A DNA stretch of 31,416 nucleotides from Nitrososphaerota archaeon (GTDB lineage Archaea > Thermoproteota > Nitrososphaeria > Nitrososphaerales > Gagatemarchaeaceae), in contig VBPQ01000011.1 in NCBI GenBank assembly GCA_005877185.1, positions 1 through 31,416 on the forward strand, in the 5' to 3' direction. Positions within the stretch are counted from its first letter, which is position 1, and each line of letters opens with the position of its first letter. Both the position numbers and the translations under genes were made by a program. The notes below the pieces were generated by a model. That model made no database searches. It worked only from the letters and a program-made list of their open reading frames with translations, and was not told the DNA's origin. Shown here piece after piece: positions 7,321-14,641 of this stretch.

Positions 7321-7802
7321 GTACCTCCAGATGGAGAAGCCAGTGCTATCAATGGCGCAGATAAGTCGGCGCTTCTTGCTTTTTTCCCATAGTATCCCTG
7401 CTCGAGGATGAAGGAGTTCAGCGAGTCGAGATAGTTCTTCGTCAGGCGGTTCATCGCCCTCTGGAGGTCCATCCTGCCGGGAAGGACCTTGAGACCGATG
7501 AGGAGCCAGAGGTAGGTCGAATCGCTCAGGAAGGAGACGAGGTCCCTATACGGCTTGCCGAGCCATATCTTCAGGAGGAGGCAGATGACGAGCGCCCTCG
7601 GGTCGTTCTTGTTGGGCTTGCCTCCCTTCGGCGTGGTGTTGCGGTAGATGGGCGGTGCTGGTCGGGCGTAGGTGAATTCCCTCGCCTTTCTTACGAATTC
7701 GCCGTACTCTTTCTTCTTGCCGTTCTCGTAGTCGTGCCACTGACCTTTTCTTACCATGAACTTCATCAAGGGCAACGGTATGGTGTTAGGAGCCGAGGTC
7801 AA
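7317..7802 (-). CDS. Transposase, N-terminal frame (DNA-binding part)
   Basis: A 161-codon frame with a basic N-terminus and a helical segment PRALVICLLLKIWLGKPYRD typical of the DNA-binding region before the DDE core of IS4/IS5-type transposases. The start may be the TTG at 7802 or ATG at 7766. After GYYGKK the frame meets AAAAAAG; slipping back one base gives SKKRRLICAIDSTGFS and continues into the catalytic frame. Without slippage, 20 unrelated residues are added before a stop. The two frames overlap by four bases (7317-7320). Confidence 0.85.
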   Translation of the reverse strand: MTSAPNTIPLPLMKFMVRKGQWHDYENGKKKEYGEFVRKAREFTYARPAPPIYRNTTPKGGKPNKNDPRALVICLLLKIWLGKPYRDLVSFLSDSTYLWLLIGLKVLPGRMDLQRAMNRLTKNYLDSLNSFILEQGYYGKKARSADLSAPLIALASPSGGT

Positions 7803-7860
7803 GAGATATCGTCAGAAGGCTCAAAATGGTTAGGTGCCAAAGCCCTCTGCTCGGGAACCC

Positions 7861-7870
7861 TTAAATTAAG
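7861..7870 (+). promoter_or_regulatory. TATA box of the SBP-TrpB2-TDO operon
   Basis: TTAAATTAAG is centred about 30 bases before the TTG start at 7895, preceded by GGGAACCC as a possible BRE-like element. The insertion sequence plus its right target repeat ends only 8 bases upstream (7852), so anything further upstream of this promoter was displaced by the insertion. Confidence 0.55.
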
Positions 7871-7894
7871 GGAGGCGAGCAAGAAGACAGAACC

Positions 7895-8821
7895 TTGAAA
7901 GCCCTTACAAAGATCACTCACGGCTACTATCAGCCATACTTCTACTGGATGTTTCCGATACTTGTCGCGAGAGAGCAGCACCTCTTCGAGCGGGACGGGA
8001 TAGAGCTTGAAGTTCACGACATAGTTCCGCAGGGACAACCCGAAGGGAAGGCGCAGTGGTACAGGGACGCCTTCGAGACGAAATCACGCGACTTCTACTT
8101 CTGCTGCGCCTGGCAGGGAATCTACAGCACGAGCGAGACCGGAAGGGGGCTCATCGGCGCCGCACTGAAGTCGTCACTCATCAAGACCTTCGCAATCTAC
8201 ACGCGCCCCGACACCAAGATTCACTCAGTTCTCGACCTCACAGAGAGCGGAACCCCCATAGCGGTGAACAAGAATGCCGATGCCCACTACGTTACACTGA
8301 AGAATCTCTCCGAGTTTGTGCCTGAGGAGCGCGTGAGACTCTCTCACATGGGCGGGGTGGAGAGATGTTTCAAGGCTTTGATGTCGAAGGAGGTCGACGC
8401 AGCGACCCTCGCGGGGCCGTACGCTGAGGCTGCGGAGGCGATCGGTTACAGAAGGGTCCTCGCTCTCTCGCGCACGGAACCAACTGTGGTTGTCTTCAAC
8501 GAGAAGCTGGGTCACGACGCGCTGGCCGCGTTCGTGAAGTCAATCAATGGGGCAATCACCCTCATAAACGCGGAGCGGGAGAAGTACAGAAGGAGGTACG
8601 TCAAAGAGTTCGAGGAGGTTGTCGATCGATATCTCCCCGAGCTGGCGGCCAGTCGCTCGGCTGTCGCCTCCAGACTGACACTACCGGTTTGGGCGGAGGC
8701 GAGAACCCTACAGAAGGAGGAGTTCCTTCAAATCCACTCGTTCCTCCTCGAGCACGGTCTCACCCAAGAGGGCAGGGGTTACTCGGGGACCGTCGATGTG
8801 AGAGCTGCCGCCTCACATTGA
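7895..8821 (+). CDS. NMT1/THI5-like SBP-fold protein without signal peptide (paralogue 1)
   Basis: A 308-residue protein of the SsuA/NMT1/THI5-like binding fold: YYQPYFYWMFPILVAREQHLFERDGIELEVHD, the switch strand near IHSVLDLTESGTPIAVNKN, and AATLAGPYAEAAEAIGY. It begins directly with strand 1, with no signal peptide, lipobox or membrane segment, so it is probably cytosolic. A vicinal Cys pair (C70-C71 in FYFCCAW) lies where THI5 carries its PLP-lysine region, and the pair is shared with the next gene product. SBP-fold enzymes such as MqnA, MqnD and THI5 show that this fold can be catalytic. TTG 7895 is taken as the start because a TATA box is correctly placed for a leaderless mRNA. It heads the operon with the TrpB2-like and TDO genes. 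The ligand is unknown. Confidence 0.75.
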   Translation: MKALTKITHGYYQPYFYWMFPILVAREQHLFERDGIELEVHDIVPQGQPEGKAQWYRDAFETKSRDFYFCCAWQGIYSTSETGRGLIGAALKSSLIKTFAIYTRPDTKIHSVLDLTESGTPIAVNKNADAHYVTLKNLSEFVPEERVRLSHMGGVERCFKALMSKEVDAATLAGPYAEAAEAIGYRRVLALSRTEPTVVVFNEKLGHDALAAFVKSINGAITLINAEREKYRRRYVKEFEEVVDRYLPELAASRSAVASRLTLPVWAEARTLQKEEFLQIHSFLLEHGLTQEGRGYSGTVDVRAAASH

Positions 8822-8885
8822 GTTCGAATTATCCTGACGCAACACATACAAGCATCCTCCGTCCCCTTTGGCTTAGGTGCGGACG

Positions 8886-9806
8886 ATGCAGCTAAGGATA
8901 AAGAACTCCTTCATCCCTTGGTCTTTCCCCGAGATAGTGGCCAAGGAGGAAGGATTTTTCGCGGACGAAGGAATCGATGTTACCTTCTACGCTCTCGATC
9001 CCAAAGACGTCGAACCCGGTAACAAGGTCGAGTGGTACGGAGGGCTCGTGGACGAGGGGAAGGTCGACGCCTACAACTGTTGCGCATGGGCCGCGCTCGA
9101 CCGACTCTCGGATGGGGGGAAGAACAGAATCGTAGGTGCGACGAGCTCCATGAATTACGCTTTCTCGATCTTCGTTCCACCGGACTCGGAGATCAAACAG
9201 GTCACCGACCTCGCGGATAAGGAGATTCTGGTCAACCTGAGGACCGGCTCGCACTACTGTAACCTGAGGCAGCTCGAGGAGCACGTCCCCTACGAAAGGA
9301 TCAAGCTCGTACACGGCGGTGCGCCTCACAACAGGCTGCTTGCCCTGATGGAGGGACGCTGCAGCGCCGCCTCCCTCATCTCTCCCTACACGGAGGTCGC
9401 CGAGGAACTCGGCTACAGAAACGTCTTCCAGACCGACATGGTCGATGTCTTGGCGTACATCGCGAGGAGCAACCTCTCCGAGAAGGAGATTTCGGTATTC
9501 CTCCGCGCCGTCGGGAGGGCCATCAGCGCAATCAAGGAGAAGCCGATGAAATACAAGCCTCTCTACCTGAAGATCCTGCTGGAGACGTTCGGAGGCTATC
9601 CGAAGCAGCTGAAGAGAAAAGCCACCGAAGCAACCCATAGAATAGAAAATTCCATCGAGGTGGTGCAGTGGGGGGAGATGAAGCCCTACGCCAAGGAGAC
9701 CTTCTCGACGATTCAGGGGTGGATGACGAGTCACAGTCTCTTGGAGAGACCGATCACGTACGAACAGCTCGTGAACAACCGCCCGCTGGAAAGGCTGACC
9801 TCGTAG
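8886..9806 (+). CDS. NMT1/THI5-like SBP-fold protein without signal peptide (paralogue 2)
   Basis: This 306-residue paralogue of the preceding protein shares the WYxx(14)YxCCAW block (here C65-C66 in DAYNCCAW), the DLADKEILVNLRTGSHYCNL segment and SLISPYTEVAEELGYRN. I prefer ATG 8886 over GTG 8877 because AGGTG lies 6 bases before it. There is again no signal peptide or lipid anchor. The gene follows its paralogue by 64 bases without a visible promoter, and the TrpB2-like gene begins 13 bases after its stop, so all are probably co-transcribed. The C-terminal domain (about 215-306) is helical and rich in Lys/Tyr. Two divergent copies suggest a heteromeric pair or two related substrates; that is inference. 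Confidence 0.75.
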   Translation: MQLRIKNSFIPWSFPEIVAKEEGFFADEGIDVTFYALDPKDVEPGNKVEWYGGLVDEGKVDAYNCCAWAALDRLSDGGKNRIVGATSSMNYAFSIFVPPDSEIKQVTDLADKEILVNLRTGSHYCNLRQLEEHVPYERIKLVHGGAPHNRLLALMEGRCSAASLISPYTEVAEELGYRNVFQTDMVDVLAYIARSNLSEKEISVFLRAVGRAISAIKEKPMKYKPLYLKILLETFGGYPKQLKRKATEATHRIENSIEVVQWGEMKPYAKETFSTIQGWMTSHSLLERPITYEQLVNNRPLERLTS

Positions 9807-9819
9807 AGAGGCGTTCTTG

Positions 9820-11193
9820 ATGGTAACAAGGCTCGAGGAGCCGATAGAGATACCCCGCCAGTGGTACAACATCGTCCCCGACCTCCCGGCGAAACTCCCC
9901 CCAGTCCTGGACCCGCAGACGAGGACAACAGCCGACAAGAAGTTACTCCACCGGACCTTCATCGGCGAGCTCGCTCGCCACGAGTATTCGGGGGAGCGCT
10001 TCATACCGATCCCAGAGGAGGTGAGGCAGGTCTACTCGATATGGAGGCCGACCCCGCTCGTCAGGGCGAGGCACCTCGAGGAAGCTCTGCACACGCCAGC
10101 GAGAATCTACTACAAGAACGAAACAGGGAGCCCTCCCGGCTCGCACAAGGCGAACGCCGCGGTGGCCCAGGCCTACTATGCAGCGAAGGAGGGGATAGAA
10201 AGGCTAGTCACGAGCACCACGGCTGGGCAGTGGGGGACGGCGCTCGCCTTCGGCTGCTCAATCTTTGGAGTGAAGTGCACGATATACATGTCCCGCTCCT
10301 CCTACGAGGGGAAACCCTACCGAAAGGACCTGGCTGAAGGCTGGGGGGCCGAGATCTTCTCCAGCCCCAGCAGACGGACAGCGGTGGGGCGTGAGATACT
10401 CAAGAAAGACCCGAACGGCCCCGGGACGATGAGCATCGCAAAGAGCGAGGCTCTCGAGGACGCTCGTAGCGACCCCGATGCGAGGAACGCCGTGGGGAGC
10501 ATCATGAATTTTGTTCTGGCCACTCAGACGGTCGTGGGAGAGGAGGCGATTGCTCAGTTGCGGGGACTCGACGATTATCCGGACATGGTCGTCGGATGCG
10601 TGGGAGGTGGAAGCAACTTCTCGGGAATATTCTGGCCCTTCTACCGTGACGGCGTCGCGAAGAAGGGTCCGAAGAGGGTCCAGTTCCTGGGCGCTGAATC
10701 GTCGGCCGCCCCGAAGCTCACGAAGGGGGAATACATCTACGACCACGCAGACATAATGAGGACCAGCCCCCTCTTCAAGATGTACACGGTCGGGCACACC
10801 TTCGTCCCACCCGTCGTGCACACGGGAGGCCTCAGGGTTCACGGGACCGCCCCCACCCTCAGTCTCCTTCGCAGCCGGGGGGTCATCGATGCGGTCGCCT
10901 ACAACCAGCTCGAAGCGATCGAGGCCGCATCCTTCTTCGCGAGGACAGAAGGAGTACTCCCGGCCCCCGAGACCGCGCACGCGATCCGTGCGGTAATCGA
11001 TGAAGCAAAGAGGTGCAAGTCGAGTGGGGAGAAGAAGGTGATCCTCTTCAACCTCTGCGGACACGGCCTCCTCGACATAGAAGCCTACCGCGAGTTCAAC
11101 TCGGGCAAGATGAAGGCGAACGATGCTGACCCCGCCGAGATCAAGAAATCAATCGCTGAAGTGAAGGCCCTCTACCCATGGCTGTATCAGTGA
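9820..11193 (+). CDS. TrpB2-like PLP enzyme with altered catalytic residues
   Basis: A 457-residue fold-type II PLP enzyme closest to the TrpB2 branch of tryptophan synthase beta chains: WRPTPLVRA, PLP lysine K110 in GSPPGSHKAN, phosphate loop GGGSN (262-266) and GLRVHGTAPTLSLL. Two key positions differ from TrpB. The catalytic Glu of the ETGAGQ motif is replaced in STTAGQWG (S132), and the Ser that contacts the PLP ring nitrogen (SGHG/SGRG) is Cys in NLCGHGLLD (C413). Normal indole-serine condensation is therefore doubtful. ATG 9820 has GAGAGG 8 bases upstream. The gene overlaps the TDO gene by 16 bases, indicating tight coupling. No trpA or other trp genes are present. Family membership is firm; the reaction is unknown. 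Confidence 0.85.
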   Translation: MVTRLEEPIEIPRQWYNIVPDLPAKLPPVLDPQTRTTADKKLLHRTFIGELARHEYSGERFIPIPEEVRQVYSIWRPTPLVRARHLEEALHTPARIYYKNETGSPPGSHKANAAVAQAYYAAKEGIERLVTSTTAGQWGTALAFGCSIFGVKCTIYMSRSSYEGKPYRKDLAEGWGAEIFSSPSRRTAVGREILKKDPNGPGTMSIAKSEALEDARSDPDARNAVGSIMNFVLATQTVVGEEAIAQLRGLDDYPDMVVGCVGGGSNFSGIFWPFYRDGVAKKGPKRVQFLGAESSAAPKLTKGEYIYDHADIMRTSPLFKMYTVGHTFVPPVVHTGGLRVHGTAPTLSLLRSRGVIDAVAYNQLEAIEAASFFARTEGVLPAPETAHAIRAVIDEAKRCKSSGEKKVILFNLCGHGLLDIEAYREFNSGKMKANDADPAEIKKSIAEVKALYPWLYQ

Positions 11194-12044
11194 AATCGGC
11201 GCATAGGAAGCCCCTCTCCTACAAGGGTTATCTCAAGCTCGACGAGCTTCTCAGCCTGCAGAGACCTCTATCGAAGCCCGCCCAGCACGACGAGCTCCTC
11301 TTCGTCATCGCTCATCAGGTGTACGAGTTATGGTTCAAGCTCATGGTGAATGAGCTCGAGACAGCAATCTCGCTGATGTCCTCGGGGGACCTGTACGAGG
11401 CTGCGAGGCTGATTCGGAGGGTAGTCACGATCCAGAAGGTACTCATACAGCAGCTCGAAGTCCTTGAGACGATCAGGCCGACCGACTTTCTGAAGTTTCG
11501 AAGTGTCCTGAGCCCTGCCAGCGGCTTCCAGTCGCTGCAGTTCAGGGAACTCGAGTTCGTCTCCGGGCAGAAGGAAGAGAAGTTCCTGGACCTTCATAAA
11601 CAGGATAGACCCGACTACCAGAAGCTCCTCGGGAGGTGGGAGTCGCCCGCCCTCTGGGATGGCTTCAGGCAGGTTCTGAAGAGCAACGGGTTCGCGGTCG
11701 AGGCGCCCGCAGACAAGGAGGCGAAGGAGAGGGAGAGAATCGTCTTCGAGAAGGAGGTCGACGCGGTCGTCGCGGTCTACTCGGAGAGCGGGTACACCGC
11801 CGTGATCGAGCTCGCGGAAGCCCTCCTGGAGTACGACAAGTACTTCTGGCTCTGGAGGAACCACCACATGGGGATGGTCGAGCGCATCATAGGGAGGAAA
11901 CACGGGACGGGCGCCGAGGTCGTGAAGGAGACGATGAACTCATACTCCTTCCAGTCGTCCGGCGTCGCCTACCTCAAGACGACTCTCAGGAGGAGATTCT
12001 TCCCCGCGTTGTGGGCGGCTCGCACGAAGATAAGCGAGGCCTGA
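11178..12044 (+). CDS. tdo: Tryptophan 2,3-dioxygenase
   Basis: This 288-residue protein matches the heme enzyme that oxidises L-tryptophan to N-formylkynurenine. Visible signatures are HDELLFVIAHQVYELWFK (H46, the substrate-facing His), FLKFRSVLSPASGFQSLQFRELE (R123, carboxylate binding), and WRNHHMGMVERIIG with H230 as the expected proximal heme ligand, followed by KHGTGAE. All expected residues are present and the length agrees with bacterial TDOs. The start ATG lies inside the end of the TrpB2-like gene (16-base overlap). No kynurenine formamidase or kynureninase gene is adjacent. TDO appears uncommon in archaea, so transfer is plausible. It ends one base before the convergent Cbf5 gene. 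Confidence 0.93.
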   Translation: MAVSVKSAHRKPLSYKGYLKLDELLSLQRPLSKPAQHDELLFVIAHQVYELWFKLMVNELETAISLMSSGDLYEAARLIRRVVTIQKVLIQQLEVLETIRPTDFLKFRSVLSPASGFQSLQFRELEFVSGQKEEKFLDLHKQDRPDYQKLLGRWESPALWDGFRQVLKSNGFAVEAPADKEAKERERIVFEKEVDAVVAVYSESGYTAVIELAEALLEYDKYFWLWRNHHMGMVERIIGRKHGTGAEVVKETMNSYSFQSSGVAYLKTTLRRRFFPALWAARTKISEA

Positions 12045-13046
12045 TTAGGAGGGCTTCGGCAGCTGCTCCGTCTTCCACAGCTTCGGGTAGGTTCCCAGCT
12101 TCATGACCACCCTCCTGACCGAAAACGCGAGCCCCTTCTGGGCTCCGGTGATCTCCTCGGTCGTCATGAGAGCCTCTCCGATCGCGACTAGCTCCCCCTT
12201 CCCCGTGAGGATGACGGTCGTGTCCCCCTTCACGAGACCCCCCGAGAGGGAGAGAATCCCGGGTATCGCCAGCCTCGCTCCGTGGCAGATCGCGTCCACC
12301 GCGGAGTCTCTTATCACCACCCTTCTCATGTCGCGAAGGTACCTTTCAACCGGCCTGACCGCATTCCTCAGGGCGGCCTCCCCCCCTCCTTCGAGCCGAG
12401 ACTGAGCGTAGCTCAGCTCGTGAAGGTTGACGAGCCCCTCCCTCTCATCGATCGGGCCGACCTTCGTCCTCCTCAGCTCGACCATTGTCGCCCCGACCCC
12501 GAGTACCTCCCCGATGTCGTACACGAGTTTCCTCACATAGGTTCCAGCCTGGCAGAGGCATCTGACCAGGAAGAGGTTGCCTTCTTGCTCGACGACCTCG
12601 AGCTCGTAGATGGTCCGCGTTCGAACGTCTCTCCTGACTGAGGACCTCTGGGGCGGACGCTGATAGATCTCTCCGGTAAACTCCCTGATGCAGGCGTCGA
12701 CCGCCTCCCTGGGGACTGAGGAGTGAATGCGCATGACCGCCCAGTACTCCTTGGGGAACATCAAAAGCAGCGTGAGCGCCTTCGTCGCCTGCCCAAGCCC
12801 GATGGGTAGAAGACCCGAGACTGCGGGGTCGAGTGTGCCGCTGTGCCCCGCCTTCGAGACTCCCAGAAGCCTTCTCACCCATGCGACGACCTCGTGGCTC
12901 GTCGGACCGCGGGGCTTGTCGAGCGGGATTATTCCGTACTCCAGCAGCTCGGAGAGGCTTCGAGAGTCGGGTTGGGACCCGAACCCAGGGTCCGTCGGCT
13001 CCTCGTCAACTACCACGAGGCTCGCGGGTTTCAATTCCCTTTCCAT
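12045..13046 (-). CDS. truB: Archaeal tRNA/rRNA pseudouridine synthase Cbf5 (TruB family)
   Basis: A 333-residue protein converting uridine to pseudouridine, in archaea the catalytic subunit of H/ACA ribonucleoproteins. The catalytic Asp is D73 in AGHSGTLDPAVSG. PLDKPRGPTSHEV, CQAGTYVRKLVYDIGE and VGATMVELRRTKVGP follow, and a PUA RNA-binding domain occupies about residues 225-315 (RRVVIRDSAVDAICHGARLA...GELVAIGEAL). The length fits Cbf5. ATG 13046 lies inside the end of cmk (41-base overlap). It is the last gene of the ribosomal cluster and abuts the convergent TDO gene. Confidence 0.93.
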   Translation of the reverse strand: MERELKPASLVVVDEEPTDPGFGSQPDSRSLSELLEYGIIPLDKPRGPTSHEVVAWVRRLLGVSKAGHSGTLDPAVSGLLPIGLGQATKALTLLLMFPKEYWAVMRIHSSVPREAVDACIREFTGEIYQRPPQRSSVRRDVRTRTIYELEVVEQEGNLFLVRCLCQAGTYVRKLVYDIGEVLGVGATMVELRRTKVGPIDEREGLVNLHELSYAQSRLEGGGEAALRNAVRPVERYLRDMRRVVIRDSAVDAICHGARLAIPGILSLSGGLVKGDTTVILTGKGELVAIGEALMTTEEITGAQKGLAFSVRRVVMKLGTYPKLWKTEQLPKPS

Positions 13047-13596
13047 GGTTCTTCACGTAATCCAGGGCGATCGCGGCTACCCTCCTCTCGTCGATATCGT
13101 CGGTGTCGATGATAAGGTGGAAGGGTCTGAAGTCCCTCCCGAACTCGATCTTGTAGTGTTTCTTGTATATCTCGTAGTTCTCCTTGTCGCGAATCGCGAC
13201 AATCTCCCTGCACTTCTTCTCGTCGGTGTGGTCTCGCTTCGCCATCCTGCTCGCCCTGCTCTCGACTGAGCCGGAGAGCCAAATCTTGATCCCGTACTCG
13301 GAAAGCCAGGGCAGGGTGTAGCTCGTAATCACGACGTCACCTGCCTTCGCCTTCTTGAGGAGTCGCTCGTCGACATCGCGGTCGAAGTCGGCAGACTTCT
13401 TTCTCTTCTTGAGGAACTCTATCCCCTCCTCCGTATCCCACCAGTCCTCCCCGCCGGGGTTGTACCCTTCCTCGGCGGCCATCTCCTTCAGGACATCCCC
13501 TCCCCCAACGACCTTCAGCCCCAGCGCGTCACCCACCAGCTTCGAGACGGTCGTCTTGCCCACCGCGGGCATCCCGGAGACGATGATCGCGCTCAT
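13006..13596 (-). CDS. cmk: Archaeal cytidylate kinase
   Basis: A 196-residue P-loop kinase phosphorylating CMP/dCMP. The Walker A motif is GMPAVGKTT (residues 8-16), and the lid region carries SRASRMAKRDHTDEKKCREIVAIRDKEN, typical of archaeal type-2 Cmk. ATG 13596 is chosen because the P-loop then sits at the usual distance from the N-terminus; the open frame runs further up without similarity. It starts 2 bases after the stop of the DUF106 gene. Archaea often have eL34 or eL14 near here; neither is present. Confidence 0.9.
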   Translation of the reverse strand: MSAIIVSGMPAVGKTTVSKLVGDALGLKVVGGGDVLKEMAAEEGYNPGGEDWWDTEEGIEFLKKRKKSADFDRDVDERLLKKAKAGDVVITSYTLPWLSEYGIKIWLSGSVESRASRMAKRDHTDEKKCREIVAIRDKENYEIYKKHYKIEFGRDFRPFHLIIDTDDIDERRVAAIALDYVKNHGKGIETREPRGS

Positions 13597-13598
13597 AG

Positions 13599-14063
13599 TC
13601 AGGTGGCTGTTCCCAGGAGCCTCGTAATTAACCCAGCAAAGGTCAGAGAGGACATCGCGTACCACCAGAAGAGAGAGACGTCACCAGTGGCGGAGACGAT
13701 GAAGGGAATGGGGATTGGCGAATGGGCGACAACGACGTTGAGCCCTCCCATTAACGAGGCGAGGCCGTAGTAGACCGCGAGAAATGGCAGGATCGTCCCG
13801 AAGCTTATCTTCGTCCTTGCGGATGACATCTTGAGCTTCATCTGGTTCATCTGCTGCTCTTTTTTTCTCAGCCTCTGCTCCTTCTCCTTGTCCTTGGCCT
13901 TGACAGCCGCCTTCAGCTCGGCGTTGAAGGCGTTGAGCTCCGCCTTTATCCTCCTCTCGGCGTTGAGGTCGACGAAGCGGCGGGTCAGCAAGTTCGAGAC
14001 GAGACCAACCCCGACGGCCGTAAGCGTAACCATGAGGGTTGAGAGAGGTATAGGGAAGGTCAT
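13599..14063 (-). CDS. DUF106/EMC3-type membrane protein insertase (YidC superfamily)
   Basis: A 154-residue membrane protein with one N-terminal helix (about 8-25), a long charged coiled-coil-like segment (about 35-80, AELKAAVKAKDKEKEQRLRK) and two further membrane helices (about 85-108 and 128-150). This is the layout of archaeal DUF106 (Ylp1) proteins related to YidC/Oxa1, EMC3 and Get1, thought to insert membrane proteins. Its place between adkA and cmk, downstream of secY, is the conserved archaeal arrangement. ATG overlaps the adkA stop (14060-14063). Confidence 0.88.
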   Translation of the reverse strand: MTFPIPLSTLMVTLTAVGVGLVSNLLTRRFVDLNAERRIKAELNAFNAELKAAVKAKDKEKEQRLRKKEQQMNQMKLKMSSARTKISFGTILPFLAVYYGLASLMGGLNVVVAHSPIPIPFIVSATGDVSLFWWYAMSSLTFAGLITRLLGTAT

Positions 14064-14641
14064 GGCCTCGCCTCCCTTAGGACGTCTATCAACCTTTGGA
14101 CGGTTTCTTCGACCCTCCCCTCTTCATTCCTGAGCATCATCATCGGGGCCCCGCTGATGGAGGACGCGGTCGTGAGGAAGCTTCGGGCGAGGAGCAGCTC
14201 TGACTCGAGTTCCTCCTTGTTCACCCTGTCCCTGTACCTCGTCGGGTCGCGCGTGCGGCGGGAGAGGACGACCTCGCTATCGGCTTCGATGAGGACGAGA
14301 TGGGTCGGTTTTAGCGCGGTCACGACGTGGAACGGTAGCCCCGGCCAGAAACCCTCCGGCGTCCTTATGAAAAGGTGGGTGTCGACGAAGAGGACACTCT
14401 CCTTCATCGCCGATATCTTCCGGGCCGCGATTCTCTGAAGCTTCGTCTGCTCCTCGACGCGCATCTTCCTCAGCTGGTCCCTGTGCCTTATCCACTTGAG
14501 CCTCAGGCCCTCCTCGAGCATCACGGTTCCGAAGGTGACGAGCCTAGAGTTCTTCCATGCGGAGGCTGTCGATTCGACGACGGTGGTCTTCCCCACGCCC
14601 GGGATACCGACCACGACCACCCTGAGCCTTATCCGAATCAC
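14060..14641 (-). CDS. adkA: Archaeal adenylate kinase AdkA
   Basis: A 193-residue nucleotide kinase (AMP + ATP to 2 ADP) of the short archaeal class. The Walker A motif is GIPGVGKTT (residues 12-20), followed by SRLVTFGTVMLEEGLRLKW and the conserved FVDTHLFIRTPEGFWPGLP stretch, then a lid with SRRTRDPTRYRDRVNKEEL. The length equals the archaeal family. ATG overlaps the secY stop by four bases. It lies in the usual archaeal secY-adk-DUF106-cmk order. Confidence 0.92.
   Translation of the reverse strand: MIRIRLRVVVVGIPGVGKTTVVESTASAWKNSRLVTFGTVMLEEGLRLKWIRHRDQLRKMRVEEQTKLQRIAARKISAMKESVLFVDTHLFIRTPEGFWPGLPFHVVTALKPTHLVLIEADSEVVLSRRTRDPTRYRDRVNKEELESELLLARSFLTTASSISGAPMMMLRNEEGRVEETVQRLIDVLREARP

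Larger units (their letters stand above)
6789..7845 (-). mobile_element. Complete insertion sequence, IS5-like with DDE transposase
   Basis: A 1057-base element bounded by perfect 12-base terminal inverted repeats, GGGCTTTGGCAC (6789-6800) and GTGCCAAAGCCC (7834-7845). It is flanked by a 7-base direct repeat TCTGCTC (6782-6788 and 7846-7852), the footprint of insertion. Removing the element and one repeat joins ...CCTAC-TCTGCTC-GGGAACCC and restores the region before the promoter at 7861. It encodes a two-frame transposase on the minus strand. Size, DDE spacing and the frameshift arrangement suggest the IS5 superfamily, perhaps an ISH1-like group; the subgroup is a guess. Confidence 0.9.

Noticed and set aside
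8892..10004. 370-codon minus-strand open frame
   Set aside because: It lies antisense to the second SBP-fold gene and the start of the TrpB2-like gene, whose protein families are clear. The translation is rich in Arg/Gly/Pro, typical of a shadow frame in G+C-rich coding DNA.
10258..11064. 268-codon minus-strand open frame
   Set aside because: Antisense to the TrpB2-like gene, which has a complete set of family motifs.
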